Assembly: GCA_036897095.1 (NCBI GenBank) | Contig: JAYMSP010000837.1 | Location: 1 to 40,474 of the forward strand | Source: Plantago elongata | Lineage: Eukaryota > Streptophyta > Magnoliopsida > Lamiales > Plantaginaceae | Length of the DNA: 40,474 bases | Direction: 5' to 3' | In this document: positions 8,975 through 19,707 of the stretch, in pieces | Numbering within the stretch: position 1 is the stretch's first letter | Layout of the letters: every line of letters begins with the position of its first letter | The notes under the pieces: model-generated | Seen by the model: the letters and a program-made list of their open reading frames with translations, nothing else | Told to the model about the DNA's origin: nothing | Database searches by the model: none | Program-made: the position numbers and the translations under genes

Positions 8975-9430
8975 TCTTATCTGTATAAATATCATTTTAA
9001 TTGTCCTATACATAACTTTCAACTTTTACCTCCTCATCCCCAACTATTGTATGATGAAGGACCTTTGACCATGTCTTAAATTACTTGTTAAGTGACTTGA
9101 AATATGACATAGAGTGGATAACGTGATTAAGAATGGGTCCGGAGTGGTTCTATGGTGTTTCGATTCCACTGTTGTCATGTTGGGCATGTCTAATACTAAC
9201 CAAAAAACAACTTTAGTGTCGTGAGGGTTGATGGATGCACCAAACCAACATACACAAAAGTGCAGACACCGATAAAATAGACACTGCCGGATTTGTACCA
9301 ATGAATTGATGGTGGATTGTATCCTAATATGTAAATGTTCGAGAGGTCGAGATTCCATGTGATGGTGAATACATAAATCTTTGCAGATTGTGCAGTTTTG
9401 AGATGCATGTTTTAAGTTTTCATCCACTGG
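8975..9430. other. No gene recognised
   Basis: An open frame on the minus strand (9044-9427, 127 aa) has no recognisable domain and is rich in His and Cys by chance. It is not called. Confidence 0.4.
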
Positions 9431-9439
9431 TGGAGTAGA

Positions 9440-9880
9440 TTCAGGTGTTGGGATATGAATTTCATGTTAATTTATGACGGTTTGATTCTGGTAATTAGTC
9501 ATGGTTTAGAACTTGATCTTTAATTTGAATGTTGTGACTCTTTTCCGTTGTATTTGCATGTTGAAGCATTACTTGTGCTCTTAGCTATTACTCCCTCCGT
9601 CCCATTTAAAATGAAACATATCTCAAATACATGATTTTTAAGAAAAATATGTAGTATGTTGTTAAGAATGAGTTTGAGATTGAAAAGTACATGCGGCTCA
9701 ATAATGTGTGGTTGAAAATGAGTTGTATTGTGGGGTTATTTAGATAAATGGATTATTGTTTCACTTTGGTGGGACGTCAAAAATGAAAAATTGTTTCACT
9801 TCTAGCGGGATGGAGGAAGTATTAATAAAATGTTTAGCCGTTTCAAAAACAATAAAAGAACCCCCAATTATTGTATTTCT
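9440..9880 (+). mobile_element. 3' end fragment of a LINE, interrupted by a MITE
   Basis: The pieces TTGTATTTGCATGTTGAAGC and ATTACTTGTGCTCTTAGCTA (before 9591) and ATAAAATGTTTAGCCGTTTC (after 9821) make one continuous sequence once the MITE is removed. The same tail occurs at 26010-26100, where it ends in an A run. A GT/TTG-rich tail with ATAAAAT and poly(A) is typical of plant L1-type LINE ends. No reverse transcriptase is present. The left limit is not defined. Confidence 0.45.
9591..9819. mobile_element. Stowaway MITE with TA target duplication
   Basis: It starts CTCCCTCCGTCCCA and ends GCGGGATGGAGGAAG, the canonical plant Stowaway ends, with TA on both sides (9589-9590, 9820-9821). Length 229 bp. 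Inner pairing of AAAATGAAACAT with TTTCACTT-containing arms is partial. No coding capacity. Confidence 0.9.
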
Positions 9881-11400
9881 TAATCTTATTTAGTATGTTT
9901 GGTCAGGTCCGCGTTGATTATAAATTTTGCTAGATTATGTTGTATAGTTTAAGAATAGTTTTGATTCGTATGATGAGTAAAATATTATATTAAAACTTAA
10001 AGTTTAGTGTCATGTAGCAAAATACAGATTAAAAATATTGGAGGTGAAAATTCAAGTTTGTCATCTCCATCAAAATTGTATCCAAGACTTGCAATATGAC
10101 AGAAACACTTAATTGGATTGTTTAATGTGGTATATTCTTGAAAAAAATAAAAGGTTACAGATACATTTTCTACTCACAAACGTCAGTTTCCAAGCAGTTA
10201 AATTACCATATTGTCATTTTTGTCCTCTCTAAAAAACTACTTCATCTCACAAATTGAGTAAATATTGAATTGATTTTGGGGTGAAAAAGTCCTTTTATGT
10301 GACACCAAATCAGTTTGAATAAAATAAACTTGGACTGTTGGATTACTAAATTTGAATAAAATTTCGACCGTCGATCATCGTCTCCCCAAATTACAGGAGG
10401 TTTTTTTCCAGTAACTCAAGCAACTGTAATTCTCTTCTCCCCTTCCTTAATAGTACCGAGATATTTAACGAAATTCATTACCGTCAATAGATTGATTAGC
10501 ACATGTATGTTTCCAAATTACTCCTTTGTCTTCTTTTCAAATTATTGAGTTTGCTCTCTCACAATGTAAAAATTAATTTTATATTGAGGTACACGGTGCT
10601 AGTGGAAAGAAGATCACCTCTGCTAATCAATCCATTGATTATACTATTACAGTAAATTCTAATTAATTTCTTGGTTTCATGTTTCTTTTGAGACAATTAA
10701 TTACAGTGACAATGCTTCAAATTGGAAGAAGGTGGTATGAGCTAGTTCCATTTAATGCAATGACAATTTGCAATATGATGTATTGAAAATATTCTAGCAT
10801 CTCAGGCTAATCCTTTTTAGTATAGACTTTCTATGAAAGTTAGAAACCTGATTGTTTTAGTTAAGCTATTCCTGATCAGTTCTTAGCTTTTGTTGTTCCT
10901 GTAGAAATACTTATTCATGTTATCTAAGTTGTTCTCTATAGCTAAACATGAATATAACAAGTTTGTAAATTCAAGTCCACTGTATCTTGGCTTTGACACC
11001 TTCAACATTGCAACTTCAGAATTTTCAACGACCACTTAATGTTTTAAATCTTATTACTCTTGCCTCTTCAATATAATCATTAGTAACAACACCTATTCTG
11101 CCAAACAAAAGTTGTTGCTTTATTTGATAAATGGACATGAGAACAAATTTGTTTGTGTTATTATCTTCCTTCAAATCATTGTATTACATACTACAATCAG
11201 TTTAACTTAATTTTTCTATCGTTACTGCTAAGTTTGGATACATGCTTCAGATATATATATATATGTAATTACTGTTTCAGAGTAGGACTGATATGATACT
11301 CAGGTTGACCGGTTAAGATCAAGAGATTGCATACCTTAACTTTTCTTAACTACGTACAATATAACAGAGAGAATGTCCCTCTTTGCTTACCTAATGTCGG
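9881..11400. other. No gene recognised; probably 5' flank or leader of the Helitron
   Basis: AT-rich DNA without coding character. The Helitron 5' end (TC...) should lie somewhere here, but I could not place it. Confidence 0.4.
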
Positions 11401-11410
11401 GAAACAGAAC

Positions 11411-14400
11411 GACGACATGCAATGACTACTGAAGATAGAGATGCATATCTGGCTCGAAGACGACAAAATTACCGCAACCGCAATGACCATGATTGACTAC
11501 ATACAGGTGCCACAATAAAATTATATATATCCATATTATCGTATACATTTTGTATTAAAAAAATTACTAACACAAAGTTATTTGTTTTAAAAATAATTAT
11601 AAGTTCGCTCCAGATCATGGTAATGTGTCTGAACTAGCATCCAATTTAGAACAACATAGTCCATCAAATACAGGTTCTTGCACTTTGTTTTACTGTACAT
11701 ATTAGCAACTTTCTTTATGTTCTATATTCTCTTAATTTTGTCTCATCGTGCAAACATTAACAGTTGGAACGTGTGTTTTTACACCTCTATATCATAACCC
11801 GTTTCCCTCCGATAGACCCCCATCAAACATGCATGAAGGATCAACCTCATACTCATTTGTTCCAAATATAGATGGTATTGATGTATCTTCTATGTATTGT
11901 CCTTATTATTAGCAATTTGGCTTTAACTTACTTTACTCAATTTTCTTAATTTTTAAATCATTCTCAATAGTTATAATAATTTCTCCAACTAACCAACCAC
12001 TTCAATGCAATTTTAATTCTTATCATTGTACATATCTCTTTGCAGTTGATGACACAACTGTCCAGATTATTGATATTGAACCCTTGCATCGAAACACCAA
12101 CACTAGAAACTCAATACCTGAAAACTTTGCAAGAGTTCACAGCTATCATCATAGTGTTGCAAGAAATTACACAGAATCAAGAGGCTTTAAATCATTCAAA
12201 CTCCCGCAACCTGGCAGTTGTATTTTATTGTCGTGCTTTGTTGTTTGGTGGTGAATCCCAAAACTTTTGTTGCAAAAAAAGGAAAGATTTCTCTTCCAGA
12301 AACTCATGTCCCTCCAGAGCTACAAGATCTTTTTGTTGGTGACTCTGCTGAAGCAAAAATGTTCAGGAAAATGGTTCGTCAATACAATCATATTTTCTCT
12401 TTTACGTCCATGGGTGTAGAAATGATGACATTGTTGGCAGTGGTCAAGGGATGTACACATTCAGAGCATATGGAGGAATCTATCACAAGATAGGTTCTTT
12501 ATTACCGAATACAGTAAACATGCCTCGATATATTCAAATGTACATTTATGACACGGAAAACGAGACTAAACATCTTATTTCCAAGAGCACTGGATTGAGA
12601 AGAAGCATAGTTGAAAAGATACAACGCATATTGCATCAATGCAATCCATTTGTCAAAACATTCCGACAACTTGTTTCACATCCTGATTTGATTCAATGCA
12701 AGTTAATCATAAAGGAAAGGCATGTGACAGAGAGACAATATGTACTACCACCTGCATCAGAAGTAGCTGCTATCATATCAGTCGATGAAGGGGTAAGTGT
12801 AGCTAATAACAAAGACATAGTAATCCAAACAGTTGGAGGGCATTTAATCCAACTCCTAGAATTCTCGGGTTATTATGATCCATTGCAATACCCCTTATTC
12901 TTACCTTATGGAACCTATGGATGGGATTCTGAGAGCTGCACAGTTTACAACATCCAAGTCTCATGATGTGACTACTATGCATATATGCTACATGTTTTTT
13001 TTTTTTTTTATGATTTATTGTTTATGAAAATTTATACTTGCTTAATTTCATCTACAAGATTCATTATTCGTTTACTACATATGAACAAGTGTAATTATTA
13101 TTATTTCATCTGAATTCTAGATTCGCTCAGCAAATCCATCTATTTTCCTATACGGAGGGCGACTACTACAACAATATGTTGTAGATAATTACGTGAAGAT
13201 TGAAACACAGAGGTTGAGATTTATAAAAAGTCAGCAACAAAAGATAAGAGCAGAGTTGTATCAAGGATTACAGGATTGCTTGTAGGCTGGGGAACATGAT
13301 GCAGGTAATATAGTTTTATTCTACAATTCTCTAACTTTTCCTGAACTTATGCATTTTCATCTACATTTTTAGACACATCAACTTAATTTTTTTTATTTTG
13401 TAAATCTAGCAAACGTTGGACAACGTACGATTTTGCCATCTTCTTTCACATGAAGTCCAAGAGATATGTACCTGCGCTACCAAGATGCTATGGCCATAGT
13501 TTGAAAATATGGAAAGCCAGATCTTTTCATCACTATGACATGCAACATCAACTGGATTGAGATAAATGAGTAGTTGTTTCCTGGTCAAACAGCTCAAGAT
13601 CGACTGGATTTGGTTGCGAGGGTCTTTCGAGCAAAGTATGTGGAACTAAAAAAAAGATATTTACACTAGTTCTAGGAAACGTTCTAGCATATGTTCACGT
13701 TGTTGAGTTTCAGAAACGTGGATTAACTCACGTACATATGTTGGTTATCTTGGACAACCATGACAAGCTCAACTCCGCTTATGCATATGACCAAGTAGTC
13801 CGTGCTGAAATACCAATCCAAGAAGATGAACCTTTATTATATGAAGTTGTTCTTAGACACATGATACATGATCCATGTAGACCAATGAATACAACTGCCC
13901 CTGCATGACAACTAAAGGTTGCACTAAGAATTATCCAAAGCAATTTTCTCAATGCACACTACATGGCAGTGATTCTTACCCTGTATATCGGCGTCGGAAT
14001 GATAATAGATATATTATTTTAGATAGAGCTGGACTGAAGGTGGTTGATAAAAGATGAGTTGTTCCTTATAACACTTGATTACTGTTGAAGTATGATTGCC
14101 ACATCAATGTAGAGATCTGCAGCAACATCAAGAGTGTCAAGAATTTATATAAATATGTCTACAAAGGACCTGGTTGCGCATCACTAGAATACGCCTGGTC
14201 CAAAACAATGATGAAGTCACCAGGTATGTCAATGGTAGATATATTTGCCACCCCCCCCCCCCCCCCCCCCCCCCAAGAGGCTTTATGGAGAATATTTAAG
14301 TTCACTCGAATGTACCCATCAGTCGTACGATTGCAATTACATCTTGAAAACATGCATCAAGTTCGATATAATGCTAATGACACGATTACACATGTTGTCA

Positions 14401-16557
14401 ATGACCCTCGCAATTCTCGGACCATGTTAACAGAATTTTTCAAAGCACATAATGAAGGGACAGAGCCAAATAAGTACTTATATAGTATTCCATTGTACTA
14501 TAGATGGATTGAAGGATCTAGAGTTTGGCAGCGAAGGGTTTCACCTCAGCGGGTGATTGGGTGTATGTGTTCTGCATCACCAAATGAAGGAGAAAGGTTC
14601 TACTTACGTCTATTATTAAATTATGTACGAGGACCTAAATTTTTTCATGATCTTAAAACTGTTGATGGTGTTTCTTACATGACATTTAAGCAAGCAGTTG
14701 AGAAAATTGGGCTACTTCACGAAGATGATAGTATCTGAGAGTGTTTGGTTGAGGCTCGTTCTGTAAGAATGCCTCATGCTCTTAGAAGACTATGTGCAAC
14801 AATTCTGATTTTCTGTCAACCAACTGGAGTAAGTACATTATGGGATGAAAATCACGAGTACATGATACAAGATTTTATTTCCCAATGGGCTACAAATAAT
14901 TCATATGCTACAAACAGGTTTCTCCATGAACTTAATAGATTGCTTCTACAACACGAAAAATCTATCAATGACTACGGCTCGCCTCAGGTTGCTCCTGCAT
15001 TTTCCCTTGATGAAACCGCATCTACTTTAATGGAAGAAGAGCTATCAATCCCAATTTCAAATGATGATCTAGGTGCTGAACAAAAGTTGAATCCAGAGTA
15101 GGTTGTTGCATTTCATACCATCAAACAAGCCAAAATTTCAAGGCGAGGTGGTGTATTTTTCGTAGATGGTCCAGCCGGAACTGGAAAGACATTCTTATAT
15201 AGAGCTTTACATGCAAATTTTCATAAAGAAGGCCACATTATGCTTGCTACAACAACATCTGGTATTGCAGCAAACCAACTTCCAGGAGGGAGAACTGCAC
15301 ATTCTAGGTTAAAAATTCCTATAAAACTTGACTCAGCATCAATGTGCTATATTAGCAAGCAATCAGAACTATGTAAGTTGATAAATCAAGCATCTGCAAT
15401 TGTTTGGGATGAAGCACCAATGGCTAACAGAAAGGCAATAGAAATTGTTGACCGCACGTTTAGAAATATGTTTCAAGTAGACTTGCCTTTCAATGGAAAA
15501 GTCATGGTCTTTGGTGGCGACTTCCGACAAGTTGTTCATATAGTGATGGCAGGTTCAAGATCGCAATCTGTACACTCAAGCATGATTCCATCACATATTT
15601 GGCCATGGGTAAAACTTCTTCGATTGACAACTAACGCTAGAGCCCACACTGATCAAAGTTTCTCTGACTTTCTTCTTCGCATTGGTAATGGTGAAGAGGT
15701 TGTACTCCAAGAAGATATGATTAAAATACCTGGATCTATGGTGATTCCATGGGAAAATGAAAATTCAGTAAATCAATTGATTGATTTCATATTTCCAGAA
15801 TTGCAATTCCATTGCATGGATCCTGATTACATGACACAGGAGAAGTATAACTCCCAGAAATGACGAGGTCAATAAGTTGAATGACATCATACTACAGGCC
15901 TTTCTTGGTGATAATGAAACTACATTTTATTCATTTGATTATGTTGATGATGATACACATAATTTGTATCTTCCCGAATTCATAAATTCACTATGTCCTG
16001 GTAATCTGCCACCTCACAAATTAATTGTAAAGAGAGGGAGCCAAATCATGCTTTTGAGAAACATTGATCCAAGAATAGGGCTTTGCAATGGAATGAGGCT
16101 AATTTGTCACGACTTTGGCATAAACTTTATAGATGCAGAAATTCTAACTAGTGAATCTAAGGGACTGAGACTTTTTCTTCCGCGTATGCCTCTGCATACT
16201 ATAGATGATGCAAACCTACCTTTCAAATTGACAAGAAGGCAATTTCTAGTGCGGTTAAGTTTTGCGCTAACGATTAACAAATTTCAAGGTCAAACTATAC
16301 CATATGTGGGAGTATATTTGACAGATCATGTCTTCATGGACAATTATATGTTGATTTCTCAAGAGGTGTCTCTGCAACAACCACCAAAGTGTTAATTAAG
16401 AATGGAAGCATATGGGGATATGATGGGACTTACACTAGAAATGTGGTTTACCCTGAAATTTTTTCTCAATTTGATGCAGTCGTAGTCACATGTACCTATC
16501 ATGTTTATTCTAATGCTAACAATCATGAAATTCCACCTATTATTTATCTCTCTTAAG
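11411..16557 (+). pseudogene. Helitron Rep/PIF1 helicase (RepHel), decayed
   Basis: A multi-exon Helitron replicase-helicase, broken by stops and frameshifts. In order: an Arg-rich N-terminus (MTTEDRDAYLARRRQNYRNR, 11422-11481); a Helitron-like N domain with YTFRAYGGIYHKIGSLLPNT and FSGYYDPLQYPLFLPYGTYG (12453-12923); LYGGRLLQQYVVDNYVKIE (13150-13210); the Rep HUH motif with FQKRGLTHVHML (His-Val-His at 13729-13737); and the tyrosine motif LYKYVYKG near 14145. The PIF1 part has Walker A GPAGTGKT (15168-15191), VWDEAPM (Walker B, about 15400), GGDFRQV (about 15513) and the C-terminal TINKFQGQTIP (about 16270). The last exon is frameshifted near 16345. A run of 24 C disrupts the frame at 14251. 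Intact proteins nick and unwind element DNA for rolling-circle transposition; this copy cannot. Neither the 5' TC end nor the 3' hairpin-CTRR end was found. Confidence 0.93.
14251..14274. repeat. Poly(C) run of 24
   Basis: Twenty-four consecutive C fall inside the Helitron coding region, just before EALWRIFKF. Relatives encode a short Pro-containing stretch here, so the run looks like slippage expansion of a CCACCT-like site, and it shifts the frame. An assembly error is also possible. Confidence 0.95.
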
Positions 16558-17375
16558 CGCACAATCTGTTTTTTTAACATCTAATTCTTTCTATTTCATT
16601 TTTTTGAATGCTAATTAACATAAGCAAGCAACCACATCATTTTTTGGAGTTACCCATAAGTTACAGGAAGGCTACGCAGTAAGTTGTTACAATATATGTT
16701 GAACTGGAGAACTTACATTCATCTCCTTTTAATTTGTGGAGGGGTAGGGTGGTCATATAACTTATTTATGGATCCGTTCCATCTAAAAATCAAACTAGTA
16801 TTTATAAACTTTTTCCAGATCTGATATGCATGATAAAACTTAATCCACTCACCCGTTGTGTTGTGTTTTACATTAAGTATTTTTAATAGAGTTTAGAATG
16901 AATTTAATTACATTCATGTGTAACATCCAAGAAATCTATCTTGTCAACACTTCTTCTCTTACATCGAATATTGTTGTCACAGGTGTTTTGTTGGAGATCA
17001 TCACCTGATTTTCTTTTTTATTTGGATTTCAAGCTCGAGTTGTAGCGGCAAGATTGAAGTTCATCATCTTATCAAAATTGATACCGAAAACACTTGGGTT
17101 CAACCAACGTATGATGTTTGGGAGATAAATCGTCAACATCGTTTTGTTTAATCAGTCAAACAAATGATGGTGATGCATGAAGCTTACCATTCAGGTGTGT
17201 CTAATGAAGATCATAGCTGAATTCTGAGATGTTTTAATGATTTTTTCCATACGTTATTCAAATTGAGAGTCTGAACATAGTTGAATTCTTGGTGCACATA
17301 TTTCAACCTTCATATTCAACTTTCATAAAATTAATTCTTAACATCATCATATAATACCATTTTACCAGAGGCTCA
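16558..17375. other. Downstream of Helitron, no gene recognised
   Basis: The Helitron 3' end should lie in or beyond this stretch. I found no short hairpin followed by CTRR. Fragments near 17020-17150 have an open, less AT-rich look but no recognisable product. Confidence 0.4.
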
Positions 17376-17628
17376 GGGACTAATTGGCATGCAACTTAAA
17401 TGCCCCGATTTAAATGTCTTAATAGTGATCGGAATTGTAGTGGGATTGTTAAAATCATGTTTGATATAGAATTGTAATTTGATAGTGTATTATAAATTTG
17501 TTATATATGTAGAGAAAATTATTGCTACTGTAGAGCAATTTCAATCTTCGGCATTTTAATGCTATAACAAACACAAAAATACCAAGTAGCATTCAAATGG
17601 ACATTTAGATGCTACTCCAATCAGCCCG
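17376..17628. mobile_element. Tourist-like MITE (PIF/Harbinger type), degenerate copy
   Basis: It is the same family as 30381-30632. Shared parts include CAACTTAAATG, TAGTGATCG, ATTGTAGTGGGATTGTTAAA and CTACTCCAATCAGCCC. The ends GGGACTAATTGG and CCAATCAGCCC are inverted. Target duplication is no longer clear. Confidence 0.8.
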
Positions 17629-18143
17629 CACGTTCATTGTGATCATGTAGTGTGCATTTCCAAATACATGATTAGCACACAATCTCATAATATGCATGAT
17701 TTGATAGATGTTTCAAATAATCACCTAACATGTTCATTTATGTTCTGCAAGTGATATGCTTAACTTTTCATTTTGGCCATTTTACTCAGTTTACAAATTC
17801 ATGTTTAGATTGGTCTACTTAATTATCATGTAAATTTATCTACTTACTTACATGTAAATTTATACTATATTCACAACAAAATCATTTTCAAAAATAATAA
17901 ATAAAATATATTCATGACATTTTAGTAACATGCAGGCTCTACGTGTCATTTTTACTAGTACTATCCAAAAATGAACAAATGGGCGGAATTTTATATTTGC
18001 TGAAAGTGCCATATAACCGAGCAAGTCTGGGTTTCATTGGATTGGGCCGTAGGGCCAGCTTGATCTGTAAGAGAGCCTTGAGTGACTGAAGTCTCACCTC
18101 ATTACAAAACTTGAAGGCCCACTTGTACTTATCAAAACATATA
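17629..18143. other. No gene recognised
   Basis: AT-rich spacer between two MITEs. Confidence 0.4.
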
Positions 18144-18385
18144 CTCCCTCCATTCCAGTTTGGAAGTTCTGAATTTTCATTTTGAATTGTCCCGGTCGGA
18201 AAGTCCACTTAACTTAAATAAAAAATCTCTCTCATAATTTATACATTATCTCTCATACTTTATTCAATATTTCTCCTACTTTATCCAATCATATTCATAA
18301 TTTATTACCATCTTTCCTACTTTATCACTTTTTTCTTAAATCCGGTGCCTGGTCCCGCAGGACTTCCAAATCGAAACGGAGGAAG
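18144..18385. mobile_element. Stowaway-like MITE with TA target duplication
   Basis: It starts CTCCCTCCATTCCAG and ends AAACGGAGGAAG, flanked by TA (18142-18143 and 18386-18387). Length 242 bp. It contains CCTACTTTATCCAATCA and GGTCCCGCAGGACTTCC. A second, inverted copy of this family lies at about 26656-26899. Confidence 0.85.
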
Positions 18386-19559
18386 TATATGATTACCGGA
18401 TGTTCATCTTCTAAAACAAGATGTTTATAATTTAATACTACTAATACTTAAACATAAAGGTTTACCAGATGCTCGTTCACTCCTATAATTTTGGTCGAAA
18501 CTCAATTGCTTGAACAAAAGGTCGATAGGTAAAAGGCCAAAGCTAGTTTCACACTTTGAAAATAGAACTTCTTTTTCATTTTAAAAATAAATAATCATCT
18601 GTTATTAATATGGAGTACAATGCAAGTACAATTACACCGATTTAATTTAAAATATGTGCATGTCAAGGATGGGCAAAATCCCACACAATATGGTAAGTAG
18701 TAACTCCCATGATTCACATAGAAATTTTCATGAGACAATTGACTAATGAGGTAACTACATGCCTACATTTGATTCCTATTTCCCAATGGCACAGACAGGT
18801 ATGAGATTCTAAATAATTGATATTTTGAGCACTTGGTAGGCCTACTACTACTACCTATTGAATGAAATCAGGAACAAACCATATACCTTGGCCCCCACCA
18901 ACAATAACACTCAAACCCTTCCATTGGCCAAGTCACTTATGATAATACCATTATTATCATTTTGGTCATACCTTTCAATTTTGCTCAAATCGTATTCATA
19001 GCTCATATCTTTGAATTTCAATGTGTCACATTCACGGTGCAGGTGTAGTAGGTTATTAAGTTGAGTTGAAAATTTACTTGTTAACATTTATTCACGAGCA
19101 TTAAAAAATATCATCTGTAAATCACAATCCTCTAATAAATCACGATGTTATAAGCATACGTAATAATAATTATTTTGATTTTTGAACCCGCAAATCAAAT
19201 CAAGGTAGAAACGTGACAGTCCCTTGCCGACATGCATGATATGTTGCCTACTAGCGAGTGACCCCAACAAACTGGCAAATATCGAAACAACAAATCAGAA
19301 TTAGCACCACTACTAGTAGTAATTCACAAAAAGCCGTTATGAGTGGATCCAAATGTTGTGTCGTTGAATGCAAGAATCAGTATTTATTGTTCTCCCTCTC
19401 TGATAATTAATCACCAACAATGAATTGAATGAATGGTATTATCTTTCTTGATTTTATCATTTTTGTCTTTCCATATTCTTCTATCTGTAATAATGTACAG
19501 CGTTATGTTTTGTTTTGTTATGTTATGTAATGTCTTCTAAATTGACTCTTTCAATCTAC
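18386..19559. other. Intergenic region upstream of SYT2
   Basis: No gene or element recognised. It likely holds the SYT2 promoter, but I see no convincing TATA box at a fixed distance. Confidence 0.4.
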
Positions 19560-19612
19560 CTCACTCCCTTTTCTTGATCGAGATTTTTGGGGTGTGTGTG
19601 TTGTTTCTTTAC

Positions 19613-19630
19613 ATGGAAAGTAGTCGATAG
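19613..19630 (+). promoter_or_regulatory. Possible small upstream ORF in the SYT2 leader
   Basis: ATG GAA AGT AGT CGA TAG encodes a 5-residue peptide that ends 77 bases before the SYT2 ATG. It matters only if transcription starts upstream of 19613, which the sequence does not show. Confidence 0.3.
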
Positions 19631-19707
19631 TCGATAACCCACTTTTTATTCTGCAAAAAGCTTCTACCTTTTTCAGAAATTGAACAGATTTGTTGGGATT
19701 TACAGAA

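Noticed and set aside
9044..9427. 127-aa frame on the minus strand
   Set aside because: No recognisable domain; a shorter overlapping frame is equally open, and the context is transposon debris.
16558..17375. Helitron 3' terminus
   Set aside because: No short GC hairpin followed by CTRR and T was found, so no end is called.
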